Below the pieces are notes generated by a model that saw nothing but the letters and a program-made list of their open reading frames with translations, was not told the origin of the DNA and searched no databases. From Strongylocentrotus droebachiensis (taxonomy: Eukaryota > Echinodermata > Echinoidea > Camarodonta > Strongylocentrotidae): 64,000 bases of DNA. Of this stretch, positions 26,201 through 39,020 are shown piece after piece. Where the stretch lies: contig JAVYIG010002120.1 of NCBI GenBank assembly GCA_035222895.1, positions 186,001 through 250,000 on the forward strand. Direction: 5' to 3'. Both the position numbers and the translations under genes were made by a program. Numbering within the stretch: position 1 is the stretch's first letter; every line of letters begins with the position of its first letter.

Positions 26201-28643
26201 TGATCTGTCCCTACACCAAGTTCTTTAACAATTCTCTTGGTACCTGTCACGAAGTGATTCAACTAGCAATCATAGCAGGCCAAAGATGAGAGGAGCTTCC
26301 AGCTCATCCAAAAGCCAACTGAATGCAACATCATTATGATCATATTAATGTTCAATTTCAACAAATGAATAATCAAGTACTTTAAGTTGTTCATGAAGGA
26401 TGTTTATGTTATGTTATATCATTACCTATCAAATTGTAACCACACCAAATTAGTTAAAACTAAATGCCATCTCTGCTAAGCCTTCTCGCTATTTCCTCAT
26501 TTGATTTTTTAAAACTGTTTTGTGTGCATAACTTGCACATTGGCCCCTTTCCCCTTATATTAAGCCCCTGATTATTACAAATCTCTTAAATCGTTTAGAC
26601 CCTGTCTGTCTTATTAATCCAAATCTCATGTTATTTCACAAATAACTTTAACAGGTTTCTTGTCCCTCAACAAATCAATCAATCAATCAATCATCACAAA
26701 GAAAGATGAATACTTATAGAAATCGACTTTTGTCAAACTTTAGAGAAAGAGGGAAAGGAAGTAAGAAGGATATGGTGTTGGCATACATTATGCTTACCTT
26801 TTACAATCTAGGCATAAACGATTAACACTGGTTTTTCAAAATTATATTGTAATTGGCACTAATATATATTGTTTATAACTAGGGGAGGTTGGATGGGCAT
26901 GCCACATGGAAGGGAGGGGTGTAAGATATGCCCACCATTACCAAGTATTTACATATAAATGTTTCACAGTGTAAATCCTGTCTATTATTTTAATATAATT
27001 AGTCTCGTATTAATCGGTAATGTCCTAATAATCGGTCTCTGTCACAAAACTGTAGATAAGATCCGGATTTATGAGTTATTTATCTGGATTTATTTCAAAT
27101 TTTAGAGTGGAAGAGCGGGTTATTTCAAACTTTACCTGTATCATTTTATTCTTCATGATCTATTGAATTATAAAATTAAGTGTACTTTTTAAATAAATGA
27201 TGGCATCAGTTTCTCTCATTATTTTTGGGAGTGTGTATGCGTATTGGAAGGGTCGGGGGGGGGGGGATGGCATTGGCATGTCACAGAAACGATAGTGGCG
27301 TTTGAATTGCAGTTTGTGATGACTTTCATCAATGTCTTTCAATATACCCCCAAAAATGAAATGGGCGTACAAGTTTTTAACCTAACCGTCCAGTATCGCC
27401 ATTTTTTTCTTCAAATAGCTTCGTAGCTATTGGATTATGCTAAAGTGTTGAGATGAAAATTATGAAGGGTGTGGGGCGGCAAGAAGTATAACCCACTGAC
27501 AGAAAATTTCACTATAGCCTACCAAGAGATTACAAATGCTGTGTGAAGATTGCAACTTACTTTATTAATATAGCTTCCCACTAATTGCTCTAATTTCATT
27601 CTAGGAGAGGGGGAAGGGTCTCAGGTAAAGGGAAGGGTGCGCATTCTGAACCCAACACCCATTTTCTTCATAATTCAGACTGAAAATTATGACTATCACA
27701 TGGATGCAGATCTCATTTTATGTATCACTTGACAGAAAGACTGCATCATTTTTTAACACACATCATGTCCTACACAACATACTGCCCCAATCCCAAAATT
27801 ACTTTTGATGGGGGGGGGGGCATTTCAATGAAGGGAGGGGGTAGGGTGAAAGTTCTGAACCACACCATGCACTATGAACATATTTAAGACGGCAAATAAT
27901 TATGTCTGTCACTTGCAACAGGTCTTATTTCATGTATTACCTGACCTATATCGTAATTTGACTCTGAGAACACATTATATATCGGTTGCTAGGCAAATTA
28001 TTACCATAGCAACGGAAAATAAGCAATATATATCATTAAAATATGATGAAAATTCATCATCCGATATTATACTTCCTATCAAAGTAGTCATCTGCTTGGT
28101 AATAGCATCTTCTTGCGATATATTCTATGTTTCATGTCACTATGTTACTGTTGCTAAGGAAAGGACAGCCCTTAGCAACCAAATTTGCCATTATGGCTCA
28201 TAACAAAGTGTCAACTTTAGAGCGCTATAACTGTTTAGTAAAACAAGCAATAAACTTGGAATTTGATTATGATATCAACCATGTGTCTGCACAGTTTTCC
28301 AGCAAGTTTCAAGTCAGTTAGCATCATAGTCGATTATATATGGAGAAATATGTATTTTGGCGCAATTCATATTTTTGAAAAAAATGGTTAAAAATCACAT
28401 TTTTGGCTAAAAATTGTTTAGCAATTCATCCCCAAATGTATTGAATGAGGTATCATATTGTAGGTAATTTAATTGTCTGTTATACGACACCTTACACATG
28501 GTAAGATGAGGTACTGTTAAAAAGTAATCCCCAGAGTTGTAAAACAGTAGTTATAGATGGCGGCCATTTTGAAAAATGGCCGCCATTTTTTCCAGTAGCA
28601 TTTTGCAAAGGTAGTCCACATAAAAATTGTGCAGGGAGGTCCC
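23230..28643. mobile_element. Large inverted-repeat structure 1 (about 5.4 kb, arms about 1.2 kb)
   Basis: The left arm (about 23230-24480) reappears inverted at about 27450-28643. Matched landmarks: the GGTAGTCCAC and GGGAGGTC outer ends, the palindrome at 23287-23316 with its copy at 28557-28586, the TGTCTGTTATACGACACC block, the poly-C/poly-G runs at 24060 and 27820, and the TTCTAG block. The arms have diverged modestly. The inner 3 kb holds no recognisable transposase. Fold-back-like element or palindromic rearrangement; class undetermined. Confidence 0.75.
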
Positions 28644-29323
28644 CCGCACGCGAATTTTGTTTCCGTACTCGAGAGAGCAAAAATCCCATGTGCGCATGCG
28701 CGTGGACTTATGATTTCTCTGCTACTTCCCATACAAAATGTACATGTACACACTACGAGTACGCGAAGGCATAGTAGTCTTCAAACGCAGACTCTGATTT
28801 GACAGTTTGACAAATCAATATGCGTATGTGTCGCGATGTGCTTATTCAAGTCTGTGTAGTTGTATGATTCAGACCCAGTAGTGCATATGGAAATACATTG
28901 CAACTTGTATAGAATGGTATAGTAGTCTGCAAGCACAGACGCTAATCTGACAGTTTGACAACATACTAGTAGTGTGCTGAGAAGTACTTTATTCAAGTCG
29001 CCAACTTGTATAGAATGGTATAGTAGTCTGCAAGCACAGACGCTAATCTGACAGTTTGACAACATACTAGTAGTGTGCTGAGAAGTACTTTATTCAAGTC
29101 TGTGTAGATGTATGATTCAGACCCTACTGGTGCGTGCGTTAGAAATGCATCTCAATGTGTAGAGTGTAGTATAGTAGTCTGCAAGGACATAATAATATAT
29201 TGTGTATTGATGAGTAGTGATTTTATGCAAGTTTGTGTAGTTTAATGATTCCAGACCCCATGGTAGGCCTATGTATTGTGCCACTGCTCTCTCACACTCT
29301 TTCTCTCTCTCTCTCTCTCCATA

Positions 29324-29354
<31 letters not shown>

Positions 29355-32300
29355 AGCCCTCCCTCCAGTATGCTCGCACTCTCTGTATTACTTTTATTTA
29401 TAATCATGGTCTGCTGAGAGCCAGAAGGATGTTAACTCTTAACACAACGAATGCCCTTCTGGCTCTGAACAAACCCACACACCATGAGGTCATTTATTGG
29501 CCTTCTCAAAACCGTCATTCTGTAATAATATTTCTAACTTTGGTCTAATAACTCCTTTGTCAGTATAATCCATGGTCAAATTAATAATAAAATCGTGATA
29601 GAACAAACACACATGATGAAATAAATGATTCAATCATCTTGATTGTGGGCACGAACAGAAAGACAAAGCAAGACAAATATTCAGTTGTAAAATTGATTCG
29701 ACACATTCCGCACTTAGGCCTAGCCTATAATGTTTTCTTCTTCAGAAATCAATAAAATTGAATCTGGTGTAGCACTAGGCCCAAAATATTGATGCTCAAC
29801 GGAGTTATTCATTTTATCCTTTTTTTCCCGTCTAGATCTAGGCCTACTCCTATATCGAAAAAGAATTCGACTCAGAATGCCCTGCTCTTTATTATTATAA
29901 TTATTTGTTTAATATAGGGCCTAGGCCTAAGTTGTCATTATTTTTATCATGATTTGTGACCAGACTCAGAATTTCACGTGCCGGATATTTACCGTTAGAT
30001 GTGTGCATGCATTTTGACGCCAATGGAAAACAAATTTGTATCTAAACAGTTAGATGACCCCCTATTTTATTACCCGATCGAGAGCTATTTTGTACATAGT
30101 TATGTAATGCTGCACAGCAAATTAGCTAGCGCATACGCGATACGTACCCAAATCAGGGCACACACGTGCGCTCGATGCCCATAGCAATGCCACCGCAGTT
30201 CATTGGATGAAAGTTCACGCTTCCACCATGACGTTATCATTGTGTGCTTATTGTAATGCTAATCAGGATCCAGGGTCTTTAGGCGATTTAGAGGTAAGTT
30301 CAAATTTATTAGGTGACAATACCGTTATTAGCAACAATAAACACAATTTAGATCTAGAATTAACTTAATAAACTACTAAGTTAGACTAGTCTAACAGTTC
30401 ACGACCACATTGTGGTCTGTGAGAAAAATCTTGAAAATTTACAGTCCCATATTTAAGTAAACATAATATCTCCTTTTATATATTTCATACATCTTTTCCA
30501 AGTTCAGCGGATTTTTGCACAAGAGTTTCGAATGATAGATAGATCCCCACCCAATTTTTTTTTAAACCTTAATTTTGAAGATTTATAACTTCCATGCGTA
30601 TATATCTTTGCAAGCTGTCGGTGAAAACAATTTGACATTTAGAATAAAATATTTTCTTTTAATCTTGTCCACGTTGGATTGGGCTTGCCCTGACATTTAA
30701 AATGAGCATTAGAAACATAAGTTTCATAATGAAACAAAAAGGAATTAAAAACAAAGGAATGAAATGCCAGTTTATGGGTAATGATATTTGAATTTAAGGA
30801 CCCTTTTGGCTCAGAATACAAAGCGCTACTATTATTACCCAATCATTATCATATCATTATCGTAGCCGCGGCATCCAAGATAACTAGTCACTCAAGGAAT
30901 TCATTTAAACAAGGTACCAATATATGGATCACCTGGGTCAAGTGTGGGAGATACAGGTTAATGTAAAAGGATCTTCGTAGTGCTGTGGCATAAAGGTAAA
31001 ATCACCAAATTGAGCTGAACGTGTTGAGTTTAGAAATATTTAATGAGGCACAATACAACCCTTGCTATATTAGCTTATAGTATTAATAGGATTATTGCTC
31101 AGTTGCATCATAATCTAGAGAATAGTTCTCTAAATTATGTGTCATTTACATATATTTGGAATATTTGCTTTTCATATTAAAGCGAGACCGAACTAACCCA
31201 CACTGTGTGTGGGCTCTAATAGGGTATGTATTATAAAAACTAGTCTTATAAATATGCCTTTTTAGATAACTATTGACAATACATATATATTTCAATGCTT
31301 TATTCAACATAAAGTCAATACACACACTATAATCTCCTGATAAGGGGATTATGCTGATAAGAGAGTCTGCATGGTTGAGTGAATCAATGAACACATGTAA
31401 AACACACTGTTTACAACCACAATTGGGCATATATTATAAGACTACTCTTATCAGAATGCACGTTAGGAAACAGGACAGATGGGAAGTTTAATACTCAAGG
31501 TGGAGCTTTACAGGGCTTCTGGTTCACTGTGGCTTTAAGACTTTTTATTGTACATGTATTGTTGATAGCTCAGTCAATAGAACAGAGGTCTTGTAACAGT
31601 TCCCTAATTTGAAACCAAGTCGATCTGTGCGCCAATTAATGCCCTGATTACCATGTCTCAATAGGAATTAGAGCCATCTTTTCCCTGGTCGCAGGTGGGT
31701 AAAATAAAACGATATGTTTGTATGTGCTATACTTCATTGTTATGTACTGATCTATCCCACCACTTGGTTGTGTTCTGTGTAACCAGGCAAGATAACCGAG
31801 TAGGCAGGGAAAAGGTACGTTTTGGCAATACATAAAGGAACAGCTTTCGCGTAATTTGAGCCAGAGTTTATATGGTACATACTAGACGTACAATATTTTA
31901 TTAACATTTTTCTAAGGTGTTTGCATAAATCCAACTTCATTAATGGATTAGACTGAACTTAATTGTTGAATATTTGTTACAAACTCAACCAACTTGCTAA
32001 ATAAAGGATAGTCTTGCTGTGTTAGCAGATATGATAAAGTTTAAGATTGAATATAATTTGTAAATTATGTCAGTGAATTGTGGGAAATTGTTGTTATAAA
32101 TGCCCAAAAGGTATATAGATTAAGGGGAAAGCTATCCGTTAATGACTGGTGGCAATGAAATTGTCAAAAGGAAGAGAAAATATTGACCTGGTGTTATTGC
32201 ATATGAGATTTTGATATTTGAATAACATACGCTCCATAAGGATTCATAGATCACCTCAACAATTCTCAATCACTTTGTTTCATAGGTATTTTTAGAAGCA

Positions 32301-33183
32301 CTATATGTGGTCAAGTTCAGTACCACAGTTATTTGTACATTATGGTCAAGGTCTCTACCACATTAATTTGTGATGACACTCTATATATTTAAAGAGTTGA
32401 CAGGGCAGGGGCATCAGAGAAACTGAAGACTGACAGTGTGAACATTTAGGGCATGGACATTTTTTTTTTTTTTTTTTTGGGGGGGGGGGGGCGGCGGCGA
32501 GGGGTATTTTTCCCCAAATAAGCACTACTATGAAATTTTTTCTTCTTCAGGGTGTTCTTGTGTCCTGCAATCCTAAAGACCATTTAAGTCATTTTTAAGA
32601 ATATGTTTTACCAGGTAATTTAAAAGAATTAAAAAACTTGCCTATGTTAATATTTTACTGCACTGTTGATTCATGTTTGATCATTGTCAAAAACACTCAT
32701 TTGATGGTAGAGCTCATGTACGATTGTATGCTAATTAATAACTTTTTAATTCAGGCCTACATTTAAAATTAAGTGGTGTGGCGTGTATGGGTGTGTGTGT
32801 GTGCTTGTGCTTTAATAAAAGAGATACTTGTAACTTATACTAAATGTTGTTATCAATTTTAACATAATAAATCAATACAAAGGACGGAAACTAGATAAAA
32901 ATCACAATTTTATTATTCATTCGACCATTGATTGCACTGACAAAAGAGTTATTAGACCAAAGTTAGAAATATTATTACAGAATGACGGTTTTGAGAAGGC
33001 CAATAAATTACCTTATGGTGTGTGGGTTTATCATATATAGGCCTACTATCGTTTGTTCAGAGCCAGAAGGGCATTCGTGTGTTAAGAGTTAACATCCTTC
33101 TGGCTCTCAGCAGACCATGATTATAAATAAAAGTAATACAGAGAGTGCGAGCATACTGGAGGGAGAGCTAGAGAGAGAGAAAG

Positions 33184-33217
<34 letters not shown>

Positions 33218-33915
33218 TGTGAGAGAGCAGTGGCACAACACAGAAAACTACGAAAACTTGAATAAAAGCACTACTCAATACACAATAGGCCTATATTATT
33301 CTGTCAAACTGTCAAAGGAGAGTCTGTGCTTGCATACTACCATGCCACTCTATAAGTTGAGGTGCATTTCCAATACACGCACCAGTAGGGTCTGAATCAT
33401 AAAACTACTCAGACTTGAATAACACTATTTTGTCAAACTGTCAGATTAGCGTCTGTGCTTGCAGACTACTATGCCACTCTGCAAGTTGAGATGCCTTTCC
33501 AATACACGCACCAGTAGGGTCTGAATCATAAAACTACACATATTTGAATATAAAGCACTACTCAAGACACTATGTTGTCAAACTGTCCGATTAGCGTCTG
33601 TGCTTGCAGACTACTATACCATGGTATTCAATTTGGGATGCATTTCTGTAAGCACTAAAATGTCTGAATCATACAACTACTCAGACTTGAATACTAGTAC
33701 TATTGCTACGCACGATATATGCGTAATTGTTTTGTCAAACTGGCAAATCAGAGTCTGTGTTTGAAGACTACTACTCGTAGAACGCGAATCGTGCACACAT
33801 GCGAATACATGTACATTTCGTATGGGAAGTAGCAGAGAAGTCCACGCGCATGCGCACATGGGGTATTTGCCCTCTCGAGTACGGAAAAAAAATTCGCCCC
33901 CCGCACATGTTGAGA
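28644..33915. mobile_element. Large inverted-repeat structure 2 (about 5.3 kb, arms about 1 kb)
   Basis: The left arm (about 28644-29610) is inverted at about 32880-33915. Matches include CCGTACTCGAGAG, GCGCATGCGCGTGGA, the repeated CAGACTACTAT and GTCTGAATCAT sub-units, the CT/GA tract, and the hairpin stem GAGCCAGAAGG/CCTTCTGGCTC. It abuts structure 1 directly at about 28643. Sub-units of about 90-120 bp repeat in tandem within each arm. The inner 3.2 kb has no supported gene; a poly-T/poly-G run lies at 32461-32491. Confidence 0.75.
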
Positions 33916-36025
33916 CCGAACTACCTTTTACAACACGCCATGTCTCAAACCCCCCCCCCCCCCCCCTCCCCCCCAAAATGGGGTTTGCCCCCTAGGTATT
34001 TAAATTCTAGGCCTCTGATTGATCAAATTTGCGAGCATGAAATTCACCACGGACTGCCGGGCGGTATGGTGAAAAATATTGACCAGGCATAGTTATGTCC
34101 TCGTACGCGCGCGCAGCTATGGCAATTTAGATACGCGGGCACGCGGCTGGCACCATTTTATACATGTACACCGAATGAAATTTCAAAAGAGCGATCGATG
34201 AGAATTACGTTACCGTACCGTATTTCATCTGTCTTTGAACAAAAATTTGAGCTAACGAAGGATCCGGTATATAAAACAAATGTTGACTGTTTTTTTCGCG
34301 TCACGGTAACAAAACATGGCCCTCTGTGATCTCGCAACTGCGCTATGCAGCTGGAAAAAATGAATGAACTTATAACACGTTATTTTTTACTCGAAAAATG
34401 ATTTGAGGCAAGTAGGACTTACACACGCATATATTGTTCATTATATTATTTAAAAAGAGGGAGGGGGAACAAAATAATAAACTATGATGTTGGAGTTTGC
34501 TGAGACAGTCGGATTGAAGCAGAAGCGTATTGGCAGAGTGAAAGGGTGAGGAGTACTGGCTTTCTTATCGGATTCGAGTCTTGTATTACAATTTGCATGT
34601 TTTTAATAGATTGTAAAGACGCAAATGATCATTACCAATTAGAAGATTTATTGCTAGGACATATGAGATCTGTTTAAATAAAATGTTTATATTTAGTTGT
34701 TGTATGATTGTTGTTTAATGAAATGAGCAGCAAAACGGTCAAATGTCTGCAACGTGGCAACTGAATACTCGTCACAACACTTCGCTTTCTTTCTCTCCCT
34801 CCTTTTCTTTCTTTCTACTTTCCCAACACGTTTCAACGCCTCTGTCTTTTCTGTCTATACAATATATAAATATATCCTTGTTCCCCCTTTTCTCCGCCCC
34901 TCCCCTCTTTCTCCCTTTCCAGCCCTCCCTCTCTTTTCTTTCTCTATCTCCTTCCCCTTCCTTCTTCTTTCTCTCCTTCCTCCCCATCTCTCGACCCCGC
35001 TCTCTCCCTCTTTCTCTCTCTCTTTCTGTTTTCACAATGTCCTTTCAATAATGATATTATACTCTCGTGTGATATGCGTTATAATCGAACTTTCCATCAG
35101 ACCCTTTTGATCTTCGTCTACCAATGCGCATTGATACTCCACTTGAATATACCCAAGTGTCAATTAATCATCTCAATAGCTCTTTCTACGGGCAGTTTTG
35201 CTCATTAAAAAAGATAATATATATTAATGTTATTTTCGAACATCATCACGAGGTGAAATGTACTCGGACTCTTTACAAATGGAGAATTCCCTACAATATC
35301 TTTAACATGAAAAACATGGGATTTGTTTATTCACGTTAAGATACAGCTGCATGTACCTACATAAAAACGTAATACAAAAACACGTGTGAATATCGTTTAG
35401 TACAGTTAAGACACGAATGAGTTTTTCAATTATACATATACGTTACTTTACTGTTCTTCACAAAACATGTTTGACGAACGTGTTCCCCTTTGTCATAAAC
35501 GTATTGATAATTAATGAAGACATGCTATTTGTGAACTTACTAAACACATATAATTACAAATCTGGTTTATTTTGTCTAAGTGTTACAAAGTCATATAAAA
35601 CATTCACAGGTCATTCAACTATACAAAATAAAAAACGGTAATGTTAGATATACCTCATAGACAAGTTTTAGGCCCCGTAACTCTCTGTCATAGTTATTTG
35701 AATTTAGTTAAGAATTTGCTATTAAACAGGTTTTGTTTATGTTCTTCTTTTTTTTCTCATTTTTTTGTTATTGGAACGTCTCCTTTCTATCCTCGACTAG
35801 ATGTTCAATACATTAGAGGCACATTAGAAATCATTTGCCTGAACTAGCCCCTTAAATCATGATAATTATGTTTACATTTAACAGCTAACTGTTTGTCCGC
35901 AGTTTTCAAAAACCTCAGAGTTTTTTGTTTGTCCCTGTGTAGCCTGAAAAGCGTTGAAGATACATTTTATGGATTAAAATTAAATTATCCAATCTGAGTT
36001 GTTGTGCATGAAGTAATACTTTTTG

Positions 36026-36895
36026 TATATTTCCTACGTTTTATTTTTAGTCCTTTCTGCTACTACTCCTGTCGCTCAAGTTTTAATTACTTCTTGGTAC
36101 ACAAAACACACGTGACAAAGTAAGTATTCTCTAAAGTGCCATGTGAACAAATAGAACAGTAGCCAAACGACATGAATAGCTCCTGATAAGAAATCAGAAA
36201 GTGAAAGTGTTGTTTCTGAATAGCTTTAGGGTCCAGAGAATAAATAGATGCCGGATTTTCTTTTTCACTCCTCCTTATTGAGTAAGATTTATGGGCAACA
36301 TATTTCCCTGTTTTCCCATATTTCCTACGTTTTATTTTTAGTCCTTTCTGCTACTACTCCTGTCGCTCAAGTTTTAATTACTTCTTGGTACACAAAACAC
36401 ACGTGACAAAGTAAGTATTCTCTAAAGTGCCATGTGAAAAAATAGAACAGTAGCCAAACGACATGAATAGCTCCTGATAAGAAATCAGAAAGTGAAAGTG
36501 TTGTTTCTGAATAGCTTTAGGGTCCAGAGAATAAATAGATGCCGGATTTTCTTTTTCACTCCTCCTTATTGAGTAAGATTTATGGGCAACATATTTCCCT
36601 GTTTTCCCATATTTCCTACGTTTTATTTTTAGTCCTTTCTGCTACTACTCCTGTCGCTCAAGTTTTAATTACTTCTTGGTACACAAAACACACGTGACAA
36701 AGTAAGTATTCTCTAAAGTGCCATGTGAAAAAATAGAACAGTAGCCAAACGACATGAATAGCTCCTGATAAGAAATCAGAAAGTGAAAGTGTTGTTTCTG
36801 AATAGCTTTAGGGTCCAGAGAATAAATAGATGCCGGATTTTCTTTTTCACTCCTCCTTATTGAGTAAGATTTATGGGCAACATATTTCCCTGTTT
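36026..36895. repeat. Three tandem copies of a 290-bp unit
   Basis: The block starting TTCCTACGTTTTATTTTTAG recurs at 36031, 36322 and 36612, almost identical each time. Block C has one diverged copy of the unit (around 11480-11680), so triplication followed the segmental duplication. Confidence 0.95.
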
Positions 36896-36972
36896 CTATG
36901 TAAACCTGTCATGCCTGTAGCCAACACAATATAGACGAATGTTTGTGTTTGTCAAAATTGTAGTGACAGAAA

Positions 36973-37317
36973 GTCAGGCGCGTACGCAGGGGGGGGGGGG
37001 TTAACCCCCCTCCCTTGAGTTTTTTGTATGCGTATGTTTTGTGTATGTTTTTTTTGACCCCCCCCCCTTTTTTGAGTTTTGATTTTTGTTTTAAAGTTTT
37101 TTTAAAATAAAAACAAACAAAATAAAACCAAAACAATCCTTATAGATGACCTAAAAAAGATAACCTTACCCCCCCCCCCCCCCAACGGAACAGAATGTCG
37201 ATGGGTAAAATTTCAAATTTCGGGACCTCCCCCCCCAAAAAAAAATATTTAAAAAAAGAAAAAGAAAAAAAAGAAAAAGAAAAAGAAAAATAAATAAATA
37301 AATAAATAAATAAATAA

Positions 37318-37345
<28 letters not shown>
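36973..37345. repeat. Dispersed G/C-run element with A- and TA-rich tail
   Basis: Begins GGCGCGTACGCAGGGGG and holds alternating poly-G, poly-C and poly-T blocks, then (AAAT)n and (TA)n. A relative lies at 60480-60870. It has no counterpart in duplicated block C (around 11730-11960), so it is a later insertion. Confidence 0.6.
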
Positions 37346-37348
<3 letters not shown>

Positions 37349-37924
37349 TAAGAATCATAACTTTCAAAACCGTGGGAAAACACAACAGTTTGTATGAGTG
37401 GCATACGAATATATCCTTCATGAGCATGAAATATTCCAATTAATAAGAACATTATTCATACCCCTTGTTATTATGATGTTTTTGTGTGTCATAACTCAAG
37501 AGTGAAAGTCGGACTGGTTGCAATAGGTCCTTTGTGGTATACTTTTAAATGTAAGCTTTAACATGTCACATTATCAAGAAACATCAATCGAGACAAATCA
37601 TGTTTTCAATTTTTTACAAAACTTGGTAAGGATATGGATAATTGAATTATTAATTGTACATTGCTTTGAAATGGTATTTTGAATTAATACGAACGGGTTT
37701 TTCAAGAGAACCGACAAACAATTATTAATCAATTTAACACATCAATGTTTTTTGTTTTAAATTGGAGGTGTTGGAATGGACAATAAAAACTGTCGGTTTC
37801 ACAGTTTACAAGAGAACTAACTTTTATATGCACAAATTATACACAAAATCAAGCAATGCACGGCAATGAAACATTTATGTTGTGAATGAGGTAAAGAGAA
37901 CAACAAAAAATATTTGGATAAATA

Positions 37925-38615
37925 TGCGTGGAGTTTCGGGTTTAGTATCTCTCAATCTTGAACCTGGCCTTTTCTGCCACACTCGCATGCTGGGGTTTTC
38001 CTTATATTAAGCCCCACATCTGTACTTGTGAGATCTTTGCATCGTCATCTCCAGGGGACTTGGAATCATTGCTGAGGCGACCTTACAGTGCTCTACCGGG
38101 AACTTGTCCTGAATACGTACGTCTCAACGGCGTGCGGCCGAGGTGTTGCTTGCCGGTTCTCTGTCTGTTGTGCATATTCCGCTTTGTAGCCGTAGGTCTC
38201 TGGACGACAGCTACTTTCTCAACCGTCGATAAAATACAACCATCGCTATTGCCAAGGCGCAGTTGATAAGGCAGGAGATTACAAGAAATGACACGAATGT
38301 GGTGTAATGCTGAGGCTTGCCTGTAAGTCAGATCCTGTAAGTAATTCAAAGGTTAAAGACGTATACGCTAATTTGGTGACTACCATGACTACTAAGTTCC
38401 CTCATTCCCAAAGACCATAAATGGGTTGACAATTGATACACTATCTTTAATTATTATTACCATACATTACTTTTCATAAGAAACATGTCTTATCACCGTA
38501 GATCTAAGCATGTAAACCACTTGCATGTGGCGTGTTGAAAAGAAATCTCACCTACCATCATCGTTCTGCTTTGTTCCATCTGTAGTTTTTGACCGAAAGA
38601 TGTTTGGAGACCTTA
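37925..38615 (-). pseudogene. Broken C-type WSC receptor copy: linker and transmembrane exons only
   Basis: The linker exon 38615-38556 is intact and nearly identical to that of gene C (shared VRSPNI..RS..TTDG), with a GTAGG donor. The next exon, starting at 38320 after an acceptor shifted a few bases from that of gene C, keeps an open transmembrane frame (PQHYTTFVSFLVISCLINCA) and the basic RRLRK. It then hits TAG at 38213-38211 where gene C has TGG. Homology to the gene C tail continues to about 37925 with further stops. No WSC or signal exon is found to the right; position 38670 onward is an unrelated AAACAAC-rich repeat. The copy lies in the block duplicated from 9.7-14.1 kb. Most likely a pseudogene; joining to another copy's upstream exons cannot be excluded. 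Confidence 0.75.
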
Positions 38616-38669
38616 CTGCAAGACAGAAAAGGTCACTATGCACTTAATAGGATGTATGATTTATAAGAA

Positions 38670-39020
38670 CAATTTAAAAATTTAAACAAATGAGGTAATA
38701 ACCATTAAACAGCTCTGTTTAAAATTTAAGCAACTCCTTTTAAACAACCCAGTTGTGCAGTAATATTGAATAAACAACAGTTGCTTAGTAATTTAAACAT
38801 AATGGTTTAACATTTACACAACTTGCTTTAAACAACCGAGTTGTGCAATTTTATTACTAAACAACTGTTGTTTAAAAGTTTTTCTAATTTAAACAACTAA
38901 GTGTTCAAAACGTAAAAAACCTTAAGTTGTTTAATTTTTAAACAACAGTTGAGCGATTCACGGGTTAACTTGGGGTTGTTTAAAATTTTAAACAACTTGT
39001 TTAATTTTTTTCTAACAGTG
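38670..39020. repeat. AAACAAC-rich insertion next to psi-C
   Basis: Roughly 350 bp composed of many TTTAAACAAC/GTTGTTTAAA motifs in both orientations, giving strong self-complementarity. It ends at TTTTTTTCTAACAGTGTAC. It replaces the sequence where the C-type WSC exon would be expected. Confidence 0.6.

Noticed and set aside
28781-29065. Repeated Cys-containing short peptide frame
   Set aside because: It follows the tandem sub-units of the inverted-repeat arm; the repetition is at DNA level.
29117-33395. Two similar frames beginning MIINKSNTESASILEG on opposite strands
   Set aside because: They are the two arms of inverted-repeat structure 2 read across a GA tract, not a gene pair.
34743-35110. 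Overlapping 100-118-residue frames
   Set aside because: CT-rich low-complexity DNA paralogous to another CT tract at 10.0-10.35 kb; no splice or domain evidence.
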